Assembly (NCBI RefSeq): GCF_029867415.1
Contig: NC_081184.1
Span: 73,342,616 to 73,406,615, forward strand
DNA length: 64,000 bases
Direction of reading: 5' to 3'
Source of the DNA: Vicia villosa
Lineage: Eukaryota > Streptophyta > Magnoliopsida > Fabales > Fabaceae
A program made the position numbers and the translations under genes. Under the pieces are notes generated by a model. That model had not been told where the DNA came from and did no database searches. It saw only the letters and a program-made list of their open reading frames with translations. The number at the start of each line of letters is the position of its first letter. Position 1 is the stretch's first letter. This document shows positions 33,761-44,840 of this stretch, one piece after another.

Positions 33761-36389
33761 ATTTTGGCCAATTCTCACTTTGTCTACAATATTTAATAGA
33801 CTTTGATTCATGATTTGTTCAATTTGACCAATTCTCACTTTGTCTATAATCTTTGAAAGACTTTCTTTCATGATCCTCGTTATCATTTATCATATTTAGC
33901 GCTATATTGATACAAATACATTGTCAATGTCGACTTTATTTGGTTATCTTAATTTCAGTTCCATTTCATTTCATCCATGACATAATTTATCGAGATCTCT
34001 TTATTTCATATTTTAAGTACTTGATTAGTTCTTATGGAACTAAAAATAAATTATTTCAAAGTGCTTTTAAAATTTTCATATCCTCACTTGGGTCATCTTT
34101 AACTTTAGTTTCTTTTCTAGGTAGAGGACTTTTAACATTGAAGCCGACTTTCATACCACGCTTCAGTTGCGGCTCCAACTCATTTGCAATATTAGATTAT
34201 CCAGTAGGAGAATCCACTATGAGTGGAATATTGACACCTGATAATTTATTTCATAAACTTTGCAAATGAATAATATTTTGAACTTTTTACTCATTGGTTT
34301 GTAAGAGGTTCAAGACAACAATTTATTTTAAATTGTTCATTTGAACTTCTGGTTCACTTTTTCAGCTGCTTATTCTCTCTCCCTAATATTAGGAAAATTA
34401 ATTTCTCATTCAATAATCAGTCTACCGGACTGCAATCAACTATTCAATTATTGGATTAAAATATATCATCAAATATCATATTCATATAAAAATATATTTT
34501 GTCTAATATTCTTTCAAGACTCTTCTTAGTATAATATATTAGAGTAATCGAATTATAACACATCCAAAAGTTTACTTAGATGAGAAGTATTAGATTATCA
34601 ACCTAAAATAATTTAAAAGTTAAGGGGAGAATTAACATATAATAATTTGTTGGCTTAATTCGAATAAATATCTTAATATCATAATTTGGGTATTTCAAAT
34701 ATATAATTTAGAATTGATGATCTCATAAGTATCAACCATATAATTAACTTTAGACGTCTAAAGAATGGATCTTCAGGTCCACTTTCTTTTTATGAACATA
34801 TGCTACAAGATATTCAATATCAAGTTTAATAATATATGTGATACTTATCAATAAAATTTTGAAAAAAAATAAAAAATTGAGATCTTAGTCTAAGAAAACA
34901 ACTTCACAAACTTCTGGTTGTGAGTAGACAATAATATTTGCATGATATTTTATTCGATGCAATAATTAATATTATGAAAAACTCAATTTCTTAGAATTTT
35001 ATTTTCCTTTAGAAACACACAAAATGTATTGGATTGAAGAAACTTCTGGTTCTTCACATTATAATACATATTCATGTTCTTTTAGTTGAGAAAACAATTT
35101 CACAAACTTTTGGTTGTGAGTAGACAACAAGTATATGCATGATCTTTTAGTTGATACAACAATTAATATCGTAAAATATTTAAATCGTTTACATGGTTGT
35201 TATATTGACTCACAAATGTCACCTATAAAAACTCAAATTATAAAAAAAATTATTTCTTTTAGGAACATACAAAACTTATTAGATTGAAGAAACTTCAGGT
35301 TCTTCAATATTAATCTTCGCATCATAATACATTCGAGATGACACAAACAATTTTGCCAATATATAACACACTTAAGTGTGATTTGTAAATTTATGGTTTA
35401 CAATAATACATATGATTTTATTCTTCTAATTTGTGTCAATCAATAGTAAATAATAAAATTATTTGTATAAAGAATATTCATATAAATTGATAACATAAAA
35501 TTTAATTATATTTTTGACATTTAAATCAATTGTTTCTAAATTTTGCTAATAATTACATAGTAAATAAAACACATTAATTATAATAACACAGATTAATAAT
35601 AAATTGATAACATCTAGTTATTAAATAAATACCTGTCAATATTATCAAATTAGTCACAAAATTATAGCATTCCCTTATAAAATAAATATTAAAATAATCA
35701 CATTAATTTTGCAATCTTAATAAATTAATAATATTAAATTATGAAATAAGTATTTGTCAATCTGAATAAATTAACAATCAATTTTTTTTTACTTGGATAT
35801 GTCATAAAAATATAATACCCAATATGAGAATAAAAACCAAAAATAAAATTATCAAATAGAATGAGTTATCGTATTTGAGAGAATGAAATACTATTAAATT
35901 CTAAATACTATCAAATAAAATAAAATTATCATTTAATTAAAAATTTTCCTTTCTCTCACATCTCTTTCAAACAAAACATATAAGTTTTTAATCATAGTTA
36001 TTTATCAATAAATATTAGCTATTCAAAAACTATAAAAACGATGGTCTCATAAACATTGATTAAATATAGTTTAAATAAATATAAATGCAAAATATGCAAA
36101 TTTTTATTTTAATTCATTTGGAAACTATATCACAAACGATATATTTTGGGATTGTTTAACATTATTGGTTCACTTCTTTTAGGATGCATAAAAATCATCA
36201 TTGTTATTTTTCTGATCAATTAAGACAAAATATCTTATTAATAATAATATTAATTTTAAGTTCTTTTGAAACTATAAATAATTTCATCAATCAAAATTAA
36301 AATATCACGATTTGCATAATTCTTTAAGAACACTTGAACACTAAATAAAAAAATATTATTCTTTTATAAACCAATGTATGAACATATGC
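33761..36389. other. AT-rich decayed copia internal region
   Basis: No readable domain. It contains scattered repeats of AACTTCTGGTTGTGAGTAGACAA and CTTCTGGTTCTTCA near 34900-35310 and is otherwise very AT-rich. Confidence 0.5.
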
Positions 36390-36960
36390 TAAGTTCTTCA
36401 GGAACTCAACAAATTTTTTTGAAGTTCTTCAAGAACTCAATTAAAATATAATTTTTTTTAGTTATTCGAAAACTCAATCACAATTGTTTTTTACGAAGTT
36501 CTTCAGAAACTTAATCACAAATCTTTCTATGCAGTTCTTCATGAACTCATTTTGTACTTCTTCAAGAACTCAATCACAAATCTTTTATTAATAAAAATAA
36601 TAATATTTGCTTTCTTTTAAGAATGTTTGATAAGTTCTTCAGGAACTATATAAAAACTGAATATTATCTTTCAGGGATATTTGATAAGTTCTTCAGGAAC
36701 TATATAAAACATCAATATTATCCTTCAGGATATTTGATAAGTTCTTCAGGAACTATATAAAATCTCAATATTATTCTTCAGAGATATTTGATAAGTTCTT
36801 CAAAAATTATATAAAACCTTATTGCTATCCTTCATGGATATTTGATAGGTTCTTCAGGAACTATATAAATAATTTGTTTTGCTATCCTTCAAGGATACTT
36901 AATAAGTTATTCAGGAACTATATAAATAATTTGTTTTGTTATTCTTTAGGGATGCTTTAA
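36390..36960. repeat. Array built on GTTCTTCAGGAACT
   Basis: About twelve copies of a GTTCTTCAGGAACT-type motif with partly self-complementary ends (GTTC/GAAC). From about 36625 they are ordered as roughly 60-bp units containing TATCCTTCAGGGATATTTGA. They lie in the copia leader close to the 5' LTR. Confidence 0.8.
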
Positions 36961-37113
36961 CATTATTCAGGCAAACTATCATAGATCCATGAAAATCATC
37001 ATTGATTTTCTTTTTCATTTTCTAACCAATATATTTATAAATAACACATAGAAAATATATAATATAAAAGAAAAAATAAAATAAATAATAATACCTTCTA
37101 AGTCTCAGAGTTT

Positions 37114-37124
37114 CGTGCTGATAA
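37114..37124 (-). other. Putative copia primer binding site
   Basis: The minus strand reads TTATCAGCACG directly inside the LTR. It lacks the TGG start of a tRNA 3'-end site and instead looks complementary to an anticodon arm. Confidence 0.5.
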
Positions 37125-37126
37125 CG

Positions 37127-37319
37127 TGTTATAAAATAAAGATAAATAAGATAAAAGATAAGAGAGAAAGATAAAATGATTCTGTATTATTTCATCGGTG
37201 TATTTCTACAAAGAGAATGGTCCTATTTATAGGACAATATCTAGACAATGTAATAAATATAAATGGTTATAAATAAGGAATAAAATCATTGGGAAACAAA
37301 TATCCAATTATTCATAACA
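37127..37319 (-). repeat. 5' LTR of the copia element
   Basis: 193 bp, plus-strand start TGTTATAAAATAAAG and end TTCATAACA. Confidence 0.85.
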
Positions 37320-37805
37320 ATAATAATATATTAAATATCTTTTATGTCATTTTATATTTATAAGTTACTTAAATCATAAATTTTATCAAACACTTCAATT
37401 AACTTATTAGCTATTAGTTTCAATCATCGGACACAAACTATAAACTATTAGTCATCAACTATAAACTATAAGCTATCAGTTAGATTATCAGTCAACCATT
37501 ATTTTTACCGAACAAACTCTTAATAATATACTTTGAGCCAAAGATAAAATATGTGTTGGTTTTACTTCAAACAAATTTAGAATTTGACAAGAATTAAAAT
37601 AAAAGTTCTTAGATTGGTCAAATGATTTTTTCATTGAAAAAAATGATTATTTGTAACAGTTAACAATCTAGTCGCTTTTATGAGTATACTTTTGTTTTGA
37701 TGAGTGGAGTTGTGAGTTGGCAAATCCTACGTCGACATTAGATATCTTATTTTATTTTATAAAAGAGTGTCTGGTGTATGGAGAGATGGTAAAATGTAAT
37801 GATAG
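37320..37805. other. AT-rich flank, possible split MITE
   Basis: Continues the AT-rich repeat seen at 8130-8364, with repeated CTATAAACTATTAG words up to about 37520. No gene is visible. Confidence 0.3.
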
Positions 37806-38006
37806 TTTTAGAAAGGGTTAAATAAGTTTTTGGTCCCTATAAATATTGCAGTTTCATTTTTGGTCCCTCCCTGCCTTTAGGCAACGAATTTTAAAAAAAA
37901 AAACCGTTGCCAAAACCAACTAAAACCGTTGCCAAAATCCAGGAGGGACTAAAAATGAAACTGCAATATTTATAGGGACCAAAAACTTATTTAACTCTTT
38001 TAGAAA
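37806..38006. mobile_element. Mutator-like MITE with 9-bp target duplication
   Basis: The element spans 37815-37997 (183 bp). Its ends GGGTTAAATAAGTTTTTGG and the complement of the right end agree over more than 50 bp (through GGTCCCTATAAATATTGCAG). It is flanked by TTTTAGAAA at 37806-37814 and 37998-38006. Nine-base duplications and long inverted repeats are the mark of Mutator-type elements. It is non-coding. Confidence 0.85.
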
Positions 38007-38540
38007 ATATCTTGGAGAATTGGTAGCTAAAGTGTGTTATTAGTGGTTATTGAGAGATTGGGAGAGGCGTAATCTTTCAAATTTGGATTTTCAATCATCA
38101 TTGAATATCTTTCATGTTAAAAATTCATCATAACTTGCTCTTGTTCTCGTTCTATTGAAGAATCTTTATATTTTAAATATTGATTAAACAATAATCCCAA
38201 AACATCAGACTCTTTGTTACTGAAGAAAATAAGTAATAATTGTAACAAATAAAAAGACTGTAAATAAAGAACAAAGGAATTTAAACGGTAAAACCTTATT
38301 ATATTAAGGGTGCATGGTAAATTACAAGAGTTAATGGTGAAGTATATGAGTTTTTTCTCATAATTGGTGTCATTCTCTAACTATTATATGCTAAATATAT
38401 AACATCAATAGTCATTAATCATACTTAATAACAGAGAACCAAACAATAACAATATACACATTATGGAGCCAGGAAAATGAGAATGTCGTTCATTCTCATT
38501 TATCAAGTTTGAATTCATTATGGAACCTAGCAATAGCAAT

Positions 38541-38545
<5 letters not shown>
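38007..38545. other. Non-coding flank
   Basis: AT-rich, no supported feature. Confidence 0.4.

Positions 38546-38614
<69 letters not shown>
38546..38614. repeat. (AT)n microsatellite
   Basis: About 34 uninterrupted AT units. Confidence 0.95.
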
Positions 38615-38615
<1 letters not shown>

Positions 38616-39128
38616 TAGTAAGAAATTTGTGCGTTAGATTCACATTACACGTCGTCCACTCTCATTTGTCAAGTTTGAATTCATTTTTCAATTGCTTAAC
38701 ATTCACATAGTTACAAATATAGGCTTATAATATGCACGACCTTTTAAGCATTGATCCGTATTTATAATAAACCGTATAGCCGATTGTCTAACTTCAATTA
38801 TATAAAACAACAGCAAAAGAAAGATTTAAAAGATAGACATTAAAGTGAACAGTCTACAACTGGTATCTCATAGATACATTTACATCTACATGTGAATCAA
38901 TGCCTGCAAGGACCTTCATTAAGATGAACAATCTACATTCACATCTATATGTGGATCAATGCCTGCAAGGTAGACTCATGGATCCGCCATATCGACCTGT
39001 ACTGCATCAATATCACAATGGAACTCCCTGCTTGAATCAAGTCGATTCACAAGCTCTGCCAGGTCAACCTATAATGCAGAAATGTCAAAATGGAAAATTC
39101 TGTCAAATTTAGGTCGACGCACTGCAAG
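38615..39128. other. Repeat-like host of the Athila-type insertion, left part
   Basis: Contains a duplicated piece, ATCAATGCCTGCAAGG at about 38897 and 38957, and AGGTCGAC-like words that continue beyond the insertion at 46299. Probably an LTR of another element; identity not established. Confidence 0.35.
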
Positions 39129-39133
39129 GCTAG

Positions 39134-40586
39134 TGATCGGTCACCATTTCTACTTAATTTCGTCATAAATTCGGCATAAGATCGTCATACTTGGTAACAC
39201 TTTGTGGTTGTTTTCAAGAGTTTTTCGTTAATTCCTTTAATATTAGTTAATTGCTTGCATTATGTTTTTGTGCCCTTTATCACGTCTTTTTAGATGCTTT
39301 TGATCTCTCTACTTGGTGGTTGTAGGTTAATTCTGGATCAGATGGAAATTGCACAAGTGTTGGTGTAAAAGAAACTGAAAATCGTGACATGCGTGTAGTA
39401 TTTTGATCATAACTGGAGCTTCGTAACTCGGAATGACGCGGTTCCGGTGGCAAAATTTCGCTAACGAAAAGGGCTACAACTTTGATGTTGAAGTCAAAGC
39501 CAAAAGAGGCAGGGTCGGACACGGTCAGACCGTGTCAAGTGACACGGCCGTGTCCGACCTGCTGAAGAATTCTCCCCAAAAGTGGCAGAAGCTGACACGG
39601 TCAGCCCGTGTCAAGTGACACGGCCGTGTCAGCCTGTGCGGACAGAATTTCTGATTTTCTATGTTTTTTACAATTTTAAAGTTCCGGGGGCAATTTGGGT
39701 ATTCCGGCTGAGATTTGAAAACCTAGAGGGATTAAAAGAGGATTGAGAGACAAGGAGAAGACACTTTTGATTGGACGATAGAATTCAAGAGAAAGGAGAG
39801 ATAGCTTCATCAAGGATTGGGAAGACGAAGAGATTCAACGGTGGACACCATTGAAGATCAGAGTTCTCTTAATTGTTGTAATGTCTAAACTCTTTGATTT
39901 TGTTTTCTTGAATATTATGAGAGGCTAAACCCCCCAATGCCAGGGGGTGTCCCTGATTTGAATTGTAATGACTTTGAGTTCTGTATTTCTTTAATCAAGT
40001 ATTTGTATTATGCAATTTGATTGTTTAATGTTTTTATGCTTTCTTTATCGGCAAAACAAAGATTGATCTACGGTTAACAATTTGTAGGACTACGGTTGTT
40101 AAGATTTTTAAACAATTAGATCTTATAGTTATCACCTAGGACTAGGGATATCGAAAGGTTATTTGAACATTCTTGATTAATTACATCTTTGGTTTCCAAA
40201 CCTTTGTTTCTAAGGACTTAGGCATTAGGATTGCAACCCAAAAAGTTTTCACTAAGGACTTAGGAAAACACCCTTAAGAACAAATAGTTGCATCCTATGA
40301 ACTTGTTAAAGAGATCTTTTTACAGAGTCATTATAAGGCAAATCATACACCTACCTTGGCATTATCATAAATTATATCTAAAAGTCAAACTCTAATTTCA
40401 GCTAATTTTTATTAATTTTATTTGAATTCACTTATTGCACTATAACAAAAACACCTATATGCCATTTTGTTTAATTGACTATTACAATAATTTATATTTA
40501 CTACGCAATCCTCGTGATCGATACTTGGGGTAAAACCCATTAGAACTACACCGGTAAAAATAGTACACTTGCTATTTTTCCGATCA
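39134..40586 (+). repeat. 5' LTR of the Athila-like element
   Basis: 1453 bp, TGATCGGTC to CCGATCA. Contains two copies of the palindrome GACACGGCCGTGTC (39541-39554 and 39617-39630), each preceded by an imperfect inverted GACACGGTCAG-CCGTGTC. Confidence 0.95.
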
Positions 40587-40592
40587 AGTTTT

Positions 40593-40610
40593 TGGCGCCG
40601 TTGCCGGGGA
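40593..40610 (+). other. Athila-type primer binding site
   Basis: TGGCGCCGTTGCCGGGGA, six bases after the LTR. This is the site usual in Athila-like elements. Confidence 0.85.
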
Positions 40611-40713
40611 TTGCCAAAATATAAGTGATTAATAAGTCAACTGAAATTTTGTTGCTCTGCAACTAAAATTTTATTTTTCAGCAATTTTTATTTAATTTTC
40701 AACTAAAATTTCA

Positions 40714-43389
40714 TTGTCTAATCTTGTATGCGAGGTAAGGCCTCAGCAGAATTTTGTTTTTTTTTACGCAGAACCAGAAAGATCATTGCGAGCACGACTT
40801 CGAGAAGCTAAGCAAAAAAGACTGACATCAAAAGAAGAATCAACCATAGTTTCAGAATCTGAAAACGAAGAAACACTATCGAGCCCATCCAAGCAGTCAG
40901 ATTCAGAATCTGAAACTATGGCAGAGGATCCACCACCTCCTCCAGAAAGACTTTTAGGTGATTATGGAAGGGGGAACGCACCACTTGGCCGAATGACAAT
41001 CGTAAATCAACCGGTCAATGTGGCACACTTCCAACTACATCCCTCTACTATTTGCCACTTGGAAAGCAAGCCCTTTTCAGGAAGAATCAACGAAGATGCA
41101 AATAAGCATCTACAGAGATTCCTCACCATAACAACATCATTGAAGATCGAAGGCCATTCTGAAGAAGCCAAGAGACTTGTGATGTTTCCTTTCACTTTAT
41201 CCGAAGATGCGGAAGAATGGTTTTACTCACTTCCAGCTGGGAGTATCACGACATGGCAAGAGATGGAAAATGCTTTCCTTAATGAGTATTTCCCTGCTTC
41301 AGTTTTCATTCGCAAAAGATATGACATTATCAATTTCAAACAGAAAGAAGGGGAATCACTTGGAGATGCATATAAAAGGTTTAAGAGGTGTTTGGTTGCA
41401 TGTCCTACTCATAACATGGACCCAACCGAGCAAATGCAGACTTTTGTGAATGGTTTACGAGTCAAGACAAAACAACTCATAGACACTGCTGCCGGTGGCT
41501 CAACCAATTTCTCAACAGCCACTGGTATCAAAAGGATAATAGAAGCAATTGCCTCTAATGAGCATATTGAGTTGTATGATCGCACAATGAACCAACCAGA
41601 AGGAAAAATTGATTTAAAGCTTGCAGATCAGGTTGTTAAAATGGAAGATCAGATTGCGGCTGAGGTAGAAAGAAGACTAAAGAAGATGAATATTGGAGAA
41701 CAGAAAGTAGCATAGGTTGAGCCAATCACATCAGTTATGTGTGAAATATGTGGTGGACCGCATTTTGCTATGCATTGTGTGGCAACGCAGGAACAGGTTG
41801 AACAAATTCATATGTTGAGGCAGAATAATCCATACGCCAACACATATAATCTAGGATGGAAAAATCATCCTAATTTCGCATGGAAAGACCAACAAGGAAA
41901 TATTCAAAAGCAGGGACCCAACCAATATCAATCTCAAGCTCAACCACATCAATACATACCTCCACAACAACCACCATACCAGCAACAATTCCAACACCAT
42001 CCACAACAGTTCCAAACTCAAGGTCAACAACAATTTCAACAACAGGTACCGAAGAAAGAAGATTGGGAGGTCGCTATTGAAAAAATGGCAGCTCAAAACT
42101 CTCAACTCCAGGAAGAAACTAGGAGCAATCTAAGGAACACCAGCGCTTCAATCAAGAATCTGGAAATTTAAATGAGTCAGATAGCACAACATCTCACTCT
42201 ACAGGCACAAGGTACCCTTCCGAGCTCAATTGTGAAAAATCCTAAAAACCAAGAGAAGATTGATGCTGTTACTACAAGGAGTAAGAAAGTGGCAGAATCA
42301 GAAAAAGAAAAAGAGGAAATGGATGATCCCTTGGTGATTGAGGTAGATTTGGAGATAAGAGAGAATGTGAAAGAGCCCGAAATTGTGATACCACCGGTTA
42401 AGCAACTTGAAGAGAAAAATGCTAAACCAGCAATCAAGCTACCTTTTCCTTCTAGAGTGACAAAGAAGAATTCAACAGAAAAGGATTTTGAGAAGTTTGC
42501 AGCTTTGTTTAAAAAGTTAGAAGTCAATCTCCCCTTCTTTGAAGCACTTGAGCACATGCCGTTGTATAAGAAATTTATGAAGGAGGTGATTGCTAAAAAG
42601 AGACCCGTGGGAGGAGAACCAGAAATTACAACTGAAAAGTGTGGTCTAGTCTCTCCAGCAAGGAAGATCCCCATCAAGAAGAAAGATCCTGGAGCAGTGG
42701 CGATACCATGCACAATCAAGAATAGAATGTTTAAAAAGGTACTCATTGATTCTGGTTCTAGTGTGAGTTTAATGCCACTATCTATCTTCAAAAAGCTTGA
42801 ATTGGGAAAGATAAGCGAAAGTGAGACAAAATTAAAGTTCGCGGATCACACCATCAAGAAATCATATGGGGTAGCTGAAGATGTACTGGTGGAGATTGAT
42901 AAGTTTGTATTCCCTGTTGACTTCCACATCATGGACATTCCTGAAGATGAAGAAACTCCTATCTTTCTTGGGAGACCCTTTTTGTTAACAAGTCGTTGCA
43001 ACTTTGACATTGAGAAAGGGACACTAACGGTGAAATCATTTGATGAAGAAGTAACCTTGAAGATGTTAGAAGTCAAGAAACAAAGTGCAGGTGTACATGA
43101 TCAAGCTTCTGTTGGTATGATCGAAAGTGAGGGAGAAGACAAAAGTCCTAAACATCTCCAAGAAAAAGTTTCAAGCATAGCCTCTAGGGTGAAACCAAAC
43201 TATTTAACTATCAAAAGTCCTAAGAAAGCTAAGGAAGTCAAGAAGAAGGTGGAAGAGAAAGAGCAAGGCGAGAAGAAGAATGTGGGAATTGAATTGAAGA
43301 GAAAAGTTGTCCATGCTTTTCATCTTCATGAGTTCGTGGTTGCGGAAGTGGCAAGCAACAAGGTTTGGAAAAGGAAATACCCTCCATAA
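40714..43389 (+). pseudogene. Athila-like gag-protease frame with two stops
   Basis: One continuous frame is interrupted only by TAG at 41713-41715 and TAA at 42169-42171. Gag core blocks include LESKPFSGRINEDANKHLQR, FPFTLSEDAEEWFYSLPAGS, FLNEYFPASVFIRKRYDI and QMQTFVNGLRVKTKQLID. A zinc knuckle follows (CEICGGPHFAMHC), then a Gln/Pro-rich stretch. The aspartic protease has active site VLIDSGSSVSLMPLSIF and IFLGRPFLLTSRCNFDI. The protein ends with a Lys/Glu-rich tail at 43387-43389. The first in-frame ATG is at 40918 (MAEDPPPPPERL), although the open frame and similarity extend upstream to about 40760. Both stops fit CAG or CAA changed by C-to-T. Confidence 0.85.
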
Positions 43390-44840
43390 TAAAGGGTAAT
43401 GGACCGTCGAGCCATGCGACGTTAAACGAAGCGCTCCGTGGGAGGCAACCCACAGTTTTAATAATTAATTTCTCTATTTGTTTGTCTTATTTTCAGGAAA
43501 TAAAAGAGAGCATCTCCAGTGGAAGCTAGGAAGTGATCATTGGAATGCAATACCTCTGTAAGCAACCTCTCCGAGGCTGGCTCTAAAACATTGAGGACAA
43601 TGTTTAGTTCAAGTGTGGGAGGGGTTCTTTTCAGTTGCTTTTAGTTGATTTCCATTTTTTTGTTTTTGTTTGTGTGTTGTGTTGACATTGTATTATAGAT
43701 TGAGTGATGGATGCTGAATGAATGATGAATGGTATTTAGTGGATGAAAGGTGCAACCTGAACTTAATCTCTCGAGGTACTTTGGAAGTGGACATAGCCGA
43801 AAGTGTCGGACGCAACTTGAAGAACTGGACTGAGAAGGTAAGTGGTGAAATCGAGCCAGAAAAGAAAGTCACATGACATAAAGGGTGTGTTGAAGCTGCA
43901 AACTTAGCCTACATGGTGAGGAACATAAAAAGCCAAACACATGTAAAGATCATCATGAGAGTAAAATCAGGTATGACTTTATCTCTCTAATTTTGCGTTT
44001 GTCCTACTGACACAGTACAAATATGAAATCACACACTGAGGCACTTGTTTGTTCTCCCTAGAGCCTTTCCGTCCTTCATTTATTTTTGTTTTATCCCTCG
44101 TTAAACCCGTTGAGCCATTCCCCCTTGTTTGTCTAAACCCACACATGTCATCCTTAACCATAATTCTATCATTTTTGTTTGGCACTTGTGTAATTATTGT
44201 TTCTTTTGAATCTGTGTGAAATTGTAAGTTTGGGGTAGTGCTTAAAAAAATAAAGGGCAAGTGTGATATGAAAAAAAAAGTGTGTAAAGCACAAGAAAAA
44301 AAAAGTTTGAAACACTTGCCTAAAAAGATTTGAAAGACTCGAACAATGTTGATTGCCTGGTAATTAGGTAAAAAGGAGAGTCTAAGAAGAAACCCCCTCA
44401 CACAAAACCGAACACAAAGACAAGAAGAATAACATAAGTGCTAGTTCACAAACCATTTGCATATCAATTCCTTGTTTATCCTTCCTTCCACCTCAGCCCC
44501 GTTACAACCTAAAAAGTCCTCAAAAGTGTGTGAATTATTTTTGTGTAGTGAAAGTAGGATGTATGCAAAGTCAAGGGTTGATATTGCATATCGTGATGTT
44601 GAGCGAAAAGCACTCTAACCTCGAGAGACAATGTGAGAAGTGTGAAAAGTTTGCAGGTGAAATACACTCTGTTGTGAAGTGTGATGGACAACAAGGTTCG
44701 ATAAGTCCAAAAGCTTAATCAAGAAAGGGAAGTAAGTTGCGAAAGACATCGACTATGTTGTGGAAAAGAAAAGTTTAAGGTGACCTCGTATTGATCTCTT
44801 GCATCACTTGAGGACAAGCAATGAGATAAGTTTGGGGTTG
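43390..44840 (+). other. Athila 3' non-coding region and polypurine tract
   Basis: Begins with a conserved Athila-type stretch containing GACGTTAAACGAAGCGC and GGGAGGCAACCCAC. A possible splice acceptor, GTCTTATTTTCAG, lies near 43485-43498. ATTGAGGACAATGTT and AAGTGTGGGAGGG follow. It ends in CTTGAGGACAAGCAATGAG and AAGTTTGGGGTTG, the polypurine tract before the LTR at 44841. No envelope-like frame is visible. Confidence 0.7.

Larger units (their letters stand above)
32249..37319 (-). mobile_element. Degenerate Ty1/copia element with 193-bp LTRs
   Basis: Two 193-bp direct repeats (32249-32441 and 37127-37319) end in TATTCATAACA. On the minus strand, a polypurine tract CCAAGGGGGAGTG lies beside the 3' LTR and TTATCAGCACG beside the 5' LTR. 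RNase H and RT remnants on the minus strand are copia-type, with stops throughout. Upstream sequence to 37126 is AT-rich and unreadable as protein. The left LTR has lost its TG, and a target duplication is not clear. Confidence 0.8.

Noticed and set aside
36390..36960. CRISPR-like spaced direct repeats
   Set aside because: Plant retrotransposon leader; spacers are related to each other, unit lengths vary and there are no cas genes.
39433..39618. Short frames in the Athila-like LTRs, repeated at 45140-45325
   Set aside because: Identical because the LTRs are identical; no coding signs.
42177..42791. 204-residue minus-strand frame opposite the Athila-like gag-protease
   Set aside because: Shadow of the sense frame; low-complexity Ser/Phe-rich composition without a domain.
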